Source: an uncultured Algibacter sp. (GTDB taxonomy: Bacteria > Bacteroidota > Bacteroidia > Flavobacteriales > Flavobacteriaceae). Taken from it: a stretch of 64,000 nt of DNA. The position numbers and the translations under genes are program-made. Position 1 is the stretch's first letter, and each line of letters starts with the position of its first letter. Below the pieces are notes generated by a model. It saw nothing but the letters and a program-made list of their open reading frames with translations, was not told where the DNA came from and did no database searches. Below, piece after piece: positions 34,338 to 42,380 of the stretch. The stretch lies in contig CANMQH010000001.1 in NCBI GenBank assembly GCA_947499935.1, positions 434,001-498,000 on the forward strand, written 5' to 3'.

Positions 34338-35585
34338 ATGGAAGTATTAAAAATAGCAACAGCAGGAAGTGTAGATGATGGAAAAAGTACGTTGATTGGT
34401 CGTATTCTTTACGATACAAAATCGTTAACTACAGATAAGTTAGAAGCCATTGAAAAAACAAGTAAACAACGTGGTTATGATTACTTAGATTTTTCTTTAG
34501 CAACAGATGGATTGGTTGCCGAGAGAGAACAAGGGATTACCATTGACGTGGCACATATTTATTTTTCAACTAAAAAGAAAAGTTACATTATTGCAGATAC
34601 ACCAGGTCATGTTGAGTATACACGTAATATGGTAACAGGAGCTTCAACATCACAGGCATCCATCATCTTAATTGATGCTAGAAAAGGTGTTATTGAGCAA
34701 ACCAACCGTCACTTTTTTATCAATAATCTATTGAGAATTAAAGATGTGGTTGTTGCCATAAATAAAATGGATTTGGTAGATTATTCAGAAGAGGTTTATA
34801 ACAAAATTAAAGCTGATTTTTCTGAGTTGATGAGCAAAAGAGATTATCAAGACCAAAAAATAACATTCATTCCAGTTAGTGCCTTAAAAGGTGATAATGT
34901 TGTTAACAAAACAGATAAAATGCCTTGGTATAAAGGCGATGCTTTATTAGAGCATTTAGAGCAATTGGATAAAGCCGATATTTTTAATGTAGGTACACCG
35001 CGTTTCCCTGTACAATATGTTATTCGTCCAAAAACGGAAGATTTTCATGATTACAGAGGTTATGCAGGTAAAGTATATGGAGGTGATTTAAGTGTTGGCG
35101 ATAATATTGTTGTATTACCATCAAAAACACGTTCTAAAATTGCAGCTATTTATGTCTATGATGAAAAATACGAAACAGCATCAAGACGTTCATCTGTAAC
35201 CATCACTTTAGAAAATGATATTAATGTAAGTCGTGGCGATATGATTGTTAAAGAAAACGATTTACCAACTATAGATAAACAATTTACCGCCAATGTATGT
35301 TGGATGGATTCAGATCATCTAACTTCTGGAGGAAAGTATATCGTGCAACATGGTATCAATAAAGTATTAGCCAAAGTAGATAAAATTAATCATAAAATTA
35401 ATCCAGATTATTCAGGATTAGAAAAAGATGTAACAGGTTTAGCAATTAACGATATTGCTTCGGTAACATTTAAATTAAACAAGCCAATTTTTTACGATCA
35501 GTTTAAAAATCATAGAACAAATGGGTCTTTCATTTTAATTGATCCACAATCAAATAATACGGTTGGAGCCGGATTTATTCAATAA
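34338..35585 (+). CDS. cysN: Sulfate adenylyltransferase subunit 1 (GTPase)
   Basis: The 415-residue protein is an elongation-factor-like GTPase: G1 GSVDDGKSTLIGRILYD (about 10-26), G2 region with REQGITIDVAHIYF, G3 DTPGHVEYTRNM (about 86-97) and G4 NKMD (about 142-145), then two beta-barrel domains. GTP hydrolysis drives APS formation by CysD. No APS kinase (CysC) domain is fused at the C-terminus, in contrast to CysNC of some bacteria, which matters for the substrate of CysH. It is followed by the sulfite reductase gene after 13 bp. Confidence 0.96.
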   Translation: MEVLKIATAGSVDDGKSTLIGRILYDTKSLTTDKLEAIEKTSKQRGYDYLDFSLATDGLVAEREQGITIDVAHIYFSTKKKSYIIADTPGHVEYTRNMVTGASTSQASIILIDARKGVIEQTNRHFFINNLLRIKDVVVAINKMDLVDYSEEVYNKIKADFSELMSKRDYQDQKITFIPVSALKGDNVVNKTDKMPWYKGDALLEHLEQLDKADIFNVGTPRFPVQYVIRPKTEDFHDYRGYAGKVYGGDLSVGDNIVVLPSKTRSKIAAIYVYDEKYETASRRSSVTITLENDINVSRGDMIVKENDLPTIDKQFTANVCWMDSDHLTSGGKYIVQHGINKVLAKVDKINHKINPDYSGLEKDVTGLAINDIASVTFKLNKPIFYDQFKNHRTNGSFILIDPQSNNTVGAGFIQ

Positions 35586-35598
35586 AAAGAAAAAGAAG

Positions 35599-37689
35599 AT
35601 GAAAAGTTTTGAAACAGAAATAGAAAATCCGATAGTTCAAAAAGACATTATAGAATTAGCTAATAAAATTCAGCTTTTTCATAACGGTAAAATAGACGAA
35701 GAAAAATTTAGAAGCTTGCGTTTAGCACGTGGTGTTTACGGTCAGCGTCAAGAAGGCGTTCAAATGATACGTATTAAGGTGCCTTACGGAAAACTAAAGA
35801 CGAATCAATTACGAAGAATTGCAGCGGTTTCAGACGAGTATTCTCGTGGTCGTTTACATATTACAACACGTCAAGACATTCAAATTCACTACGTGGATTT
35901 AAATAGAACTCCAGAACTTTGGTCTGAGCTAGAGAAAGATGATGTTACCTTACGTGAAGCTTGTGGAAATGTAGTAAGAAATGTAACAGCTTCTGAAACA
36001 GCAGGCATAGATGTAGATGAACCTTTTGATGTGTCTCCTTATGCAGATGCCTTATATAAATTCTTTTTACGTAATCCTATCTGTCAAGAAATGGGACGTA
36101 AATTTAAAGTGTCTTTTTCTTCTACAGATAAAGATACAGGATTATCATACTTACATGATATAGGGTACATTGCTAAAATAAAAGATGGCGTTCGCGGATT
36201 TAAAGTTATGGTAGCTGGAGGATTAGGCTCTCAACCACGACATGCAGATGTATTGTTTGATTTTGTTGAAACGGATAAAATTATTCCAATCATGGAAGGT
36301 GTTTTGAGAGTTTTTGATCGTTACGGCGAACGTAAAAGTCGTGCTAAAGCGCGTATGAAATTCTTACTAAAAGATATCGGATTAGATGCTTTTAAAACGT
36401 TAATAGCCGAAGAACAAAAAGCGATTGAGTTTAAAAGCGTTGCTATTGATGCCGATGCTTATGTGGCTTCAAAACCAGTTTCGGTTTTAGCGCCACAAGT
36501 TGACATAAAAGACGAAGCTGCTTTTAGTTTATGGAAATCAACAAATATTATTCCTCAAAAACAAGACGGGTATGTCGCCATAGGGGTTAAAGTATTGTTA
36601 GGAGATTTTTATACGGATAAAGCGCGTTTATTGGCTAATTTGGTTGATAAGTATGGCGCAGGCGAAGTGCGCTTAACATTACGTCAAAATATAGTTATTC
36701 CTTTTGTTAAGGAAGATTTAGTGCCATTTTTCTATACAGAATTAGAGAAATTAGGTTTTGTAGAAGCGGGTTACAATAAAGCTATTGATATTACAGCTTG
36801 TCCAGGTACAGATACTTGTAATTTAGGTATAGCAAGTAGTACAGGTATTTCTGTAGAATTGGAGCGTATGCTTAAAGCGGAGTATCCACAGTATTTAAAG
36901 AACGAAGATTTAGTGATTAAAATTAGTGGTTGCATGAATGCTTGCGGGCAACACAATATGGCCAATATTGGTTTCCAAGGGATGACGGTTCGTACTCCAG
37001 ATAAATTAGTGGCTCCAGCGTTACAGGTGCTTTTAGGAGGCGGTAATTTAGGAGATGGTAATGCGGCATTTGCAGATAAAGTAGTAAAAGTGCCAAGTAA
37101 AAGAGGGCCAGAAGCATTAAGGCGAATCTTAAATGATTTTGAAGCGAATGCTAACGGAAAGCAGTTTGTAGATTATTATAAAGAAAAAGGAGAAAAATAT
37201 TTTTACGATTTCTTAAATGATTTACAAGATGTTACTAATTTAGCAAAAGAAGATTTTATCGATTGGGGAGAGGAAAAAAAGTATGTTAAAGAGATTGGCA
37301 TTGGCGAATGTGCTGGTGTTGTTATCGATTTAATTGCAACGCTATTTTTTGAAAGTGAAGAGAAAATTGAAAATGCTAAAACCTCTTTTGAAGATGAGGT
37401 GTATTCAAGTGCTATTTATTACGCTTATACATCTTTAGTTAATTCCGCGAAAGCGTTATTATTAGCTGAAAACAAGAAAACAAATACGCATGCAGGTATC
37501 ATCAAACAGTTTGATGAATTCTTTATTGAAAGCGGAAAAATTAATTTAGGGACATCATTCTCAGAATTAATTTATCAAATTAATAAGAATGCGCCAACTA
37601 AAGATTTTGCTTTGAGTTATATATCAAATTCAGATAAATTTTTAGCAGCAGTAAGAGCATACAGAGAAGCAGAACAAGTTAAAGCTTAA
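35599..37689 (+). CDS. Siroheme sulfite reductase fused to a HEPN-like domain
   Basis: The ATG at 35599 is preferred (696 residues); 20 further in-frame codons overlap cysN. Residues 1-560 form a nitrite/sulfite reductase: two ferredoxin-like half-domains, SRGRLHITTRQDIQIHYV (about 82-99), and the siroheme/4Fe-4S ligands CPGTDTC (401-407) and CMNAC (445-449). Residues about 565-696 are all helical, with YYAYTSLVNSAKALLLAENKK followed by TH and a second amphipathic helix, the layout of a HEPN domain. It reduces sulfite to sulfide with six electrons. The two siroheme enzymes and a ferredoxin reductase are encoded directly downstream. The role of the extra domain is unknown. Confidence 0.88.
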   Translation: MKSFETEIENPIVQKDIIELANKIQLFHNGKIDEEKFRSLRLARGVYGQRQEGVQMIRIKVPYGKLKTNQLRRIAAVSDEYSRGRLHITTRQDIQIHYVDLNRTPELWSELEKDDVTLREACGNVVRNVTASETAGIDVDEPFDVSPYADALYKFFLRNPICQEMGRKFKVSFSSTDKDTGLSYLHDIGYIAKIKDGVRGFKVMVAGGLGSQPRHADVLFDFVETDKIIPIMEGVLRVFDRYGERKSRAKARMKFLLKDIGLDAFKTLIAEEQKAIEFKSVAIDADAYVASKPVSVLAPQVDIKDEAAFSLWKSTNIIPQKQDGYVAIGVKVLLGDFYTDKARLLANLVDKYGAGEVRLTLRQNIVIPFVKEDLVPFFYTELEKLGFVEAGYNKAIDITACPGTDTCNLGIASSTGISVELERMLKAEYPQYLKNEDLVIKISGCMNACGQHNMANIGFQGMTVRTPDKLVAPALQVLLGGGNLGDGNAAFADKVVKVPSKRGPEALRRILNDFEANANGKQFVDYYKEKGEKYFYDFLNDLQDVTNLAKEDFIDWGEEKKYVKEIGIGECAGVVIDLIATLFFESEEKIENAKTSFEDEVYSSAIYYAYTSLVNSAKALLLAENKKTNTHAGIIKQFDEFFIESGKINLGTSFSELIYQINKNAPTKDFALSYISNSDKFLAAVRAYREAEQVKA

Positions 37690-37708
37690 GCCTAACTAAA
37701 AAATAATA

Positions 37709-38473
37709 ATGAACATTAATAAAACCCCAAAATTAACTGTCGTTGGTGCAGGACCAGGTGATGAAGATTTAATAACACTTAAAGCTATTAAAGCCATTGA
37801 ATCTGCAGATGTTATACTATATGATGCCCTTATAAATGAGGTTTTGTTAAAGTACGCCTCAAAAAATGCCGAACTTATTTTTGTAGGTAAGCGTAAAGGG
37901 TGTTATGCATATCAGCAAGAGCAAATCAACGAACTTATAGTTTTTAAAGCTAAAGCGAAAGGGCATGTAGTTCGTTTAAAAGGTGGGGATCCATTTATTT
38001 TTGGAAGAGGCGCAGAAGAGATTGATTATGTAAGAGGATTTGGTTTAACGACTTATATGGTGCCAGGGATTTCATCATCGTTAGCCGTGCCAGCGTATCA
38101 AGGTATTCCGTTAACAAAACGTGGAGCGTCTGAAAGTTTTTGGGTTATTACAGGTACAACCAAAAAACACCAACTATCTACAGATGTGGTTTTAGCTGCA
38201 AAATCTACAGCAACAGTTGTGATTTTGATGGGAATGAGCAAATTAGATGAAATAGTTCGTATTTTTTCAGAAGAAAATAAACAAGAAACCGCTATTGCCA
38301 TTATCCAAAATGGGACAAGAGATAATGAAAACGTAGGTATAGGTACCATTGCTACGATTACGCAAATTGTAGCAGAAAAAAACTTAGCAAACCCAGCAAT
38401 TATTATTATTGGAGATGTTGTAAAAGAACGCGCAACATTAGATTCAATATCAAGAGAAGTAGCTCAAGAATAA
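37709..38473 (+). CDS. cobA: Uroporphyrinogen-III C-methyltransferase
   Basis: The 254-residue protein has the SUMT signatures: TVVGAGPGDEDLITLKAIKA (about 10-29), YDALI (about 39-43), VRLKGGDPFIFGRGAEE (about 90-106) and VVPGISS-like MVPGISSSLAVPAYQGIPLTKRG (about 118-140). It adds two methyl groups from SAM to uroporphyrinogen III to give precorrin-2. Downstream of the sulfite reductase its job is siroheme supply for that enzyme. It is 19 bp after the reductase gene and 3 bp before the next siroheme gene. Confidence 0.95.
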   Translation: MNINKTPKLTVVGAGPGDEDLITLKAIKAIESADVILYDALINEVLLKYASKNAELIFVGKRKGCYAYQQEQINELIVFKAKAKGHVVRLKGGDPFIFGRGAEEIDYVRGFGLTTYMVPGISSSLAVPAYQGIPLTKRGASESFWVITGTTKKHQLSTDVVLAAKSTATVVILMGMSKLDEIVRIFSEENKQETAIAIIQNGTRDNENVGIGTIATITQIVAEKNLANPAIIIIGDVVKERATLDSISREVAQE

Positions 38474-38476
38474 ATT

Positions 38477-39061
38477 ATGGAAAGAAATAATTTATATCCT
38501 ATTTTTTTAAAAGCTAAAAGCTTAAATGTTCTTATTGTAGGTGGTGGTTATGTGGCCGAAGAAAAGTTAACATTTTTACTTAAATCTAGTCCAGATGCAC
38601 ATGTTACAATGGTGTCTCCTATGTTTAGAGAAGGTACGGTAGATTTAGCTAAAAAAGGTTGTGTAACTTTAGTTAAAGATGTTTACAGAAAACGATATCT
38701 AAAAGGAAAGCACATGGTTGTGGCAACAACCGATATTCCAGAAGTGAATGTAAAAGTTCATGGGCATTGTAGAAAACGAAGCATATTGGTAAACGTTGCC
38801 GATAATCCGCCATATTGCGATTTTTATATGGGCGGTATAGTTACTAAAGGGAATGTAAAAGTAGCCATTAGTACCAATGGTAAGTCGCCAACCACAGCCA
38901 AGCGTTTGCGTCAGTTTTTTGAGGATGTTATTCCTGAAAATGTAGACGATTTGGTTAAGAATTTAAATGAATATAGAAAAACAATAAAAGGAGATTTTGA
39001 ACAAAAAGTGGAGACACTAAACGAATTCACAAAAGGATTAATAGAAAAAAGAGAATCTTAA
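38477..39061 (+). CDS. Precorrin-2 dehydrogenase / sirohydrochlorin ferrochelatase
   Basis: The 194-residue protein matches the N-terminal half of CysG and yeast Met8: the Rossmann motif NVLIVGGGYVAEEKLTFLL (about 17-35), VVATTDIPEVNVKVHGHC (about 77-94), and the catalytic region NVADNPPYCDFYMGGIVTKGNVKVAISTNGKSPTTAKRLRQ (about 102-142). It oxidises precorrin-2 with NAD+ and inserts iron to give siroheme. With cobA it makes a split CysG. Length is typical for the stand-alone form. Confidence 0.93.
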   Translation: MERNNLYPIFLKAKSLNVLIVGGGYVAEEKLTFLLKSSPDAHVTMVSPMFREGTVDLAKKGCVTLVKDVYRKRYLKGKHMVVATTDIPEVNVKVHGHCRKRSILVNVADNPPYCDFYMGGIVTKGNVKVAISTNGKSPTTAKRLRQFFEDVIPENVDDLVKNLNEYRKTIKGDFEQKVETLNEFTKGLIEKRES

Positions 39062-39067
39062 ATTAAA

Positions 39068-39100
39068 AAGGCCTCACAGGTTTTTAAAACATGTGGGTCT
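39068..39100. repeat. Degenerate AGACCT-type palindrome
   Basis: GGCCTCACAGGTTTTTAAAA followed by CATGTGGGTCT is an imperfect copy of the palindrome family (compare 8551 and 42071). It lies between two operon genes. Confidence 0.5.
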
Positions 39101-39114
39101 AAATTAAAAATAGT

Positions 39115-40170
39115 ATGATTAAAACAGATATACTCATCATTGGAGCAGGACCAACAGGTTTATTTACAGTATTTGAAGCAGGTTTATTAAAATTAAAATG
39201 TCATTTAATTGATGCATTACCACAACCAGGTGGACAATGTTCGGAGTTATATCCTAAAAAGCCTATTTACGATATCCCTGGGTTTCCAGAGATTTTAGCA
39301 GGAGATTTAACTAAAAATTTATTAGAACAGGGTAAGCAATTTGAACCTGGATTTACGTTAGGAGAGCGTGCCGAAACTATAGAAAAACAAGACGATGGTT
39401 CTTTTATTGTGACTACAAATAAGGGAACACAGCATCAAGCACCTGTGATCGCTATTGCTAGTGGTTTAGGAAGTTTTGAGCCTAGAAAACCACAACTAGA
39501 AAATCTTGTTAAATATGAGGATAAGGGTGTTGAATATATTATAAAAGAGCCAGAAGTATATCGTGATAAAGATGTTGTAATTGCTGGTGGTGGTGATTCT
39601 GCATTAGATTGGAGTATATTTTTAGCAGATGTTGCAAAAAGTGTGACACTTATCCATAGACGTAACGAGTTTAGAGGGCATTTAGATTCTGTTGAGAAAG
39701 TTCAGGAGCTTAAAAATGCAGGTAAAATTAATTTAATTACACCTGCTGAAGTCACAGATATTTTAGGAGATGGTAAGGTTGAAGCTATAGAAATCAAGAA
39801 AAAAGATGAAGATCCTATGGTTTTGAAAACAGATCATTTTATTCCATTATTTGGGTTGTCGCCTAAATTAGGACCTATAGCTAACTGGGGTTTAGATATT
39901 GAAAAAAATGCTATAAAGGTTAATAACGCATTAGATTATCAAACAAATATTCCTGGGATATTCGCCATTGGAGATGGTAATTTTTATCCTGGTAAATTAA
40001 AATTAATTCTTTGTGGTTTTCATGAAGCTACCATAATGTGTCAGGCAGCTTATAAAATTATTAACCCAGGGAAAAAATACGTTTTAAAATATACAACAGT
40101 TAGTGGTATTGATGGTTTTGATGGTTCTAGAAAAGAAGCGCCAAAAGCAGTAGTTCAGGCTATTAATTAA
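39115..40170 (+). CDS. Ferredoxin/flavodoxin--NADP+ reductase, TrxR-like type
   Basis: The 351-residue flavoprotein has the FAD motif DILIIGAGPTGLFTVFEAGL (about 4-23), GGQCSELYPKKPIYDIPGFPEI (about 43-64), the NADPH motif DVVIAGGGDSALDWSIFLA (about 154-172) and IPGIFAIGDGNFYPGKLKLILCGFHEA (about 280-306). There is no CxxC redox pair, so it is the type-2 ferredoxin-NADP+ reductase related to thioredoxin reductase. It probably supplies reduced ferredoxin to the sulfite reductase encoded upstream. It ends the first part of the sulfur operon; 272 bp of repeats follow. Confidence 0.92.
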   Translation: MIKTDILIIGAGPTGLFTVFEAGLLKLKCHLIDALPQPGGQCSELYPKKPIYDIPGFPEILAGDLTKNLLEQGKQFEPGFTLGERAETIEKQDDGSFIVTTNKGTQHQAPVIAIASGLGSFEPRKPQLENLVKYEDKGVEYIIKEPEVYRDKDVVIAGGGDSALDWSIFLADVAKSVTLIHRRNEFRGHLDSVEKVQELKNAGKINLITPAEVTDILGDGKVEAIEIKKKDEDPMVLKTDHFIPLFGLSPKLGPIANWGLDIEKNAIKVNNALDYQTNIPGIFAIGDGNFYPGKLKLILCGFHEATIMCQAAYKIINPGKKYVLKYTTVSGIDGFDGSRKEAPKAVVQAIN

Positions 40171-40199
40171 AAGTTTTGAATTTATAGTTAGCCTAGTTA

Positions 40200-40232
40200 G
40201 AAATCTTATAAGTTTTAAAAATTTGTGAGGTC
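40200..40232. repeat. Degenerate AGACCT-type palindrome
   Basis: AAATCTTATAAGTTTTAAAA followed by ATTTGTGAGGTCT is a decayed copy of the palindrome family just after the reductase gene. Pairing is poor, so it is listed mainly as part of the family. Confidence 0.4.
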
Positions 40233-40288
40233 TGAGACATAGTAAATAACCTAAACGTTGAGGCTGTAAATGACTTTAACGGATAGAT

Positions 40289-40371
40289 GCATTAGGGATT
40301 GAACGGTGTGTTTGAGCTCCCCGACCTAAGAAGGGAGCGAGTAGTGAAAGCCCGACCCGATAGGGTAATGC
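40289..40371 (+). repeat. Dispersed structured element, copy B (possible Flavo-1-like RNA)
   Basis: The ends GCATTA (40289-40294) and TAATGC (40366-40371) pair fully. In copies C and D the same stem is GCGTTA/TAACGC, so the third pair changed from G-C to A-T on both sides. An internal hairpin GCTCCC (40316-40321) with GGGAGC (40333-40338) and a CCCGATAGGG hairpin are present. AAAGCCCGACCC is shared with all copies; the first AAAGCCC block is missing here. Confidence 0.75.
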
Positions 40372-40396
40372 TAAAAAATAAAAAGTACTAAAAAAC

Positions 40397-40429
40397 AATC
40401 CTGCAAGATTTTAAATGCCTTGTAGGATT
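40397..40429. repeat. Hairpin before cysE
   Basis: AATCCTGCAAG (40397-40407) and CTTGTAGGATT (40419-40429) form an 11-bp stem with one G.U pair and a TTTTAAAT-type centre. It resembles the AGACCT palindrome family in size and centre. It lies 14 bp upstream of the cysE start. Confidence 0.55.
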
Positions 40430-40442
40430 TGATATTTAACAG

Positions 40443-41180
40443 ATGAAAAGTTATAACGTTTGCTTAAAAGATACTGCAAAAACATTCACGAAACGTTTGT
40501 TTTATTCCTTGTTTGATTGTGAGCAAGATGAGGTTCATGGAGATTATTTGGAGAAAACATTTCTAGAAATTGTGTCTAAATTAGAGATTGAAAATGGTAA
40601 GGGCATTTGGGAAGAATTTAAAACGGAACTTCCTGAAATTAGAAAAAAACTCGATTTAGATGCTATTGCTTTTGAGAGTAATGATCCTGCTTCGCATTCT
40701 TTAGCTGAGATTTATATGGCGTACCCAGGGTTTTATGCGATTTCGATTTACAGATTGAGTCATGCACTTTATAAACTTGGAGTTTATATTTTACCACGGA
40801 TGATGAGCGAATATATCCATGGTATTACTGGGGTAGATATTCATCCTGGTGCAACAATTGGTGAGTCGTTTTATATTGATCATGGTACTGGTATTGTAAT
40901 TGGTGAAACCTCTGTTATAGGCGAGCATGTTAAGATTTACCAAGGGGTGACTTTAGGTGGTATTTCGGTATCTAAAAATATGGCGTCTACAAAAAGGCAT
41001 CCAACCATTGAAGATAATGTATGTATTTATGCTAATGCAACCATTTTAGGCGGTGATATTGTAATTGGTGCAAATAGTATTATTGGTGCTAATGTTTGGA
41101 TTACGGAATCGGTTCCAGAAGATTCGTTAGTAACCTATCAAACAGAAATTAAAATAAGACCAAAAAAGAATGGAATATAA
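40443..41180 (+). CDS. cysE: Serine O-acetyltransferase
   Basis: The 245-residue protein has an N-terminal helical domain (1-110) and a left-handed beta-helix of hexapeptide repeats (about 125-225): GVDIHPGATIGESFYIDHGTGIVIGETSVIG and KRHPTIEDNVCIYANATILGG. His in DIHPG and DHGTG are the catalytic and substrate residues. It makes O-acetylserine for cysteine synthesis. The reading frame overlaps cysM by 11 bp, so the two are coupled. It resembles the EpsC/CysE form with a longer N-terminus. Confidence 0.94.
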   Translation: MKSYNVCLKDTAKTFTKRLFYSLFDCEQDEVHGDYLEKTFLEIVSKLEIENGKGIWEEFKTELPEIRKKLDLDAIAFESNDPASHSLAEIYMAYPGFYAISIYRLSHALYKLGVYILPRMMSEYIHGITGVDIHPGATIGESFYIDHGTGIVIGETSVIGEHVKIYQGVTLGGISVSKNMASTKRHPTIEDNVCIYANATILGGDIVIGANSIIGANVWITESVPEDSLVTYQTEIKIRPKKNGI

Positions 41181-42060
41181 AAATAGTATTATTGGTCAAA
41201 TAGGGAATACGCCTTTGGTGGAGGCAACGCATCTTATTTCTAAAAAAGGCGTGCGTTTGTTTTTAAAACTAGAAGGTAATAACCCTGGCGGAAGTGTTAA
41301 AGATAGGCCTGCTTTTAATATGATTAATGAGGCTTTAAAACGTGGCGACATAAAAAAAGGAGGTACTTTAGTTGAAGCCACTAGTGGAAACACGGGTATT
41401 GCTCTAGCGTTTATTTCTAAGCTTTTAGGATTGAATATGGTTTTAATCATGCCCGAAAACTCAACTGAAGAGCGTGTAAAAACCATGAGAGCTTATGGTG
41501 CAGAAGTTATTTTAACACCAGAAGATATTGGTATTGAAGGGTCTAGAGATTTGGCTTTTAAACTTCGTGATGAAAAAGGATATACCTTATTGAATCAGTT
41601 TGAAAATAATGATAACTGGAAAGCGCATTATAAAACCACGGGCCCAGAGGTGTGGAACGACACAGAACAGGAGATTACGCATTTTGTAGCGACTATGGGT
41701 ACTACTGGGACAATTATGGGGACTTCAACTTATTTAAAAGAAAAAAATAAAAATATAACTATTGTAGGAGCTCAACCAGCAGATGGTGCTAGAATTCCTG
41801 GAATTAGAAAATGGTCGCCTGACTATGTACCAAAGTTTTTTGACCGTTCTAAAGTTGATATTGTTATAGACGTAACAGAAGACGATGCTAAAAAAACAAC
41901 ACAACGTTTAGCAAAAGAAGAGGGGGTTTTTGCGGGGATGAGTAGCGGTGGCTCTGTATACTGTGCTTTAAAAATTGCTGAGCAAATTGAAGACGGTGTT
42001 ATTGTTGCTATTATTTGTGATAGAGGTGATAGGTATTTATCTTCGACTTTGTTTGAGTAG
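41170..42060 (+). CDS. cysM: Cysteine synthase (CysM type)
   Basis: The 296-residue PLP enzyme has the lysine motif NNPGGSVKDRPAFNMI (about 34-50, Schiff-base Lys in SVKDR), the substrate loop EATSGNTGIALAF (about 64-76), the phosphate loop TMGTTGTIMGTSTYLKE (about 177-193) and GVFAGMSSGGSVYCAL near 255-270. CysM-type traits include the short length and GAQP in place of longer CysK loops. It converts O-acetylserine and sulfide (or thiosulfate) to cysteine. It overlaps cysE and closes the sulfur operon. Confidence 0.94.
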   Translation: MEYKNSIIGQIGNTPLVEATHLISKKGVRLFLKLEGNNPGGSVKDRPAFNMINEALKRGDIKKGGTLVEATSGNTGIALAFISKLLGLNMVLIMPENSTEERVKTMRAYGAEVILTPEDIGIEGSRDLAFKLRDEKGYTLLNQFENNDNWKAHYKTTGPEVWNDTEQEITHFVATMGTTGTIMGTSTYLKEKNKNITIVGAQPADGARIPGIRKWSPDYVPKFFDRSKVDIVIDVTEDDAKKTTQRLAKEEGVFAGMSSGGSVYCALKIAEQIEDGVIVAIICDRGDRYLSSTLFE

Positions 42061-42070
42061 ACCTGTTTTC

Positions 42071-42103
42071 AGACCTGTCAGGTTTTTAAAACCTGACGGG
42101 TCT
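42071..42103. repeat. Palindromic repeat (AGACCT-AGGTCT family) after cysM
   Basis: AGACCTGTCAGGTTTT (42071-42086) and AAAACCTGACGGGTCT (42088-42103) pair over 16 bp with one T.G wobble on the plus strand, the strand of cysM. It may serve as a stabiliser or processing hairpin at the end of the cys transcript; there is no following U-tract. Confidence 0.75.
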
Positions 42104-42142
42104 ATTGACATAATTAAAATAGGATAACAAAAATATAGTTCT

Positions 42143-42150
42143 TATTTTTG
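42143..42150 (+). promoter_or_regulatory. Putative -7 box upstream of the SAM riboswitch
   Basis: TATTTTTG fits TAnnTTTG and would give a start near 42156, 20 bases before the riboswitch. No good TTTG box is seen at the right distance upstream, so confidence is modest. Confidence 0.5.
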
Positions 42151-42175
42151 CGCCTCAGTTCATTAACGTACTAGT

Positions 42176-42286
42176 GTTATCAAGAAAGGTAGAGGGATTA
42201 GACCCATTGAAGCCTTGGCAACCCTTTATCTTTTAAAGAAGGTGCTAAATTCTACTTGTAATTTTAAAAATTATTGGAAAGATAAC
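42176..42286 (+). ncRNA. SAM-I (S-box) riboswitch
   Basis: The P1 stem pairs GTTATC (42176-42181) with GATAAC (42281-42286). Inside are the S-box core blocks in order: ATCAAGAAAGGTAGAGGGA (near AUCAAGAGAGGYGGAGGGA), GACCCATTGAAGCCTTGGCAACC (split: GACCC-ATTGAAGCC-TTGGCAACC) and AAGGTGCTAAATTCTAC. It senses S-adenosylmethionine and lies in the leader of the split methionine synthase operon, so high SAM should lower expression. Confidence 0.93.
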
Positions 42287-42318
42287 GAAAAGTGATTTCT
42301 TAACTTTTCTTGATGACA
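42287..42318 (+). promoter_or_regulatory. Candidate expression platform of the SAM riboswitch
   Basis: GAAAAGT (42287-42293) can pair with ACTTTTC (42303-42309). In competition, TTCTTGATGACA (42307-42318) can pair over 12 bases with TGTTATCAAGAA (42175-42186), the 5' strand of P1. The two states are mutually exclusive. No U-tract follows, so control is not a standard intrinsic terminator; the first gene starts at 42381. Confidence 0.55.
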
Positions 42319-42380
42319 TTTAAAATAATAAATCTGTTAGATATTTAAAATTTAATAGGTTTTGATATATAAAAAGAAAA

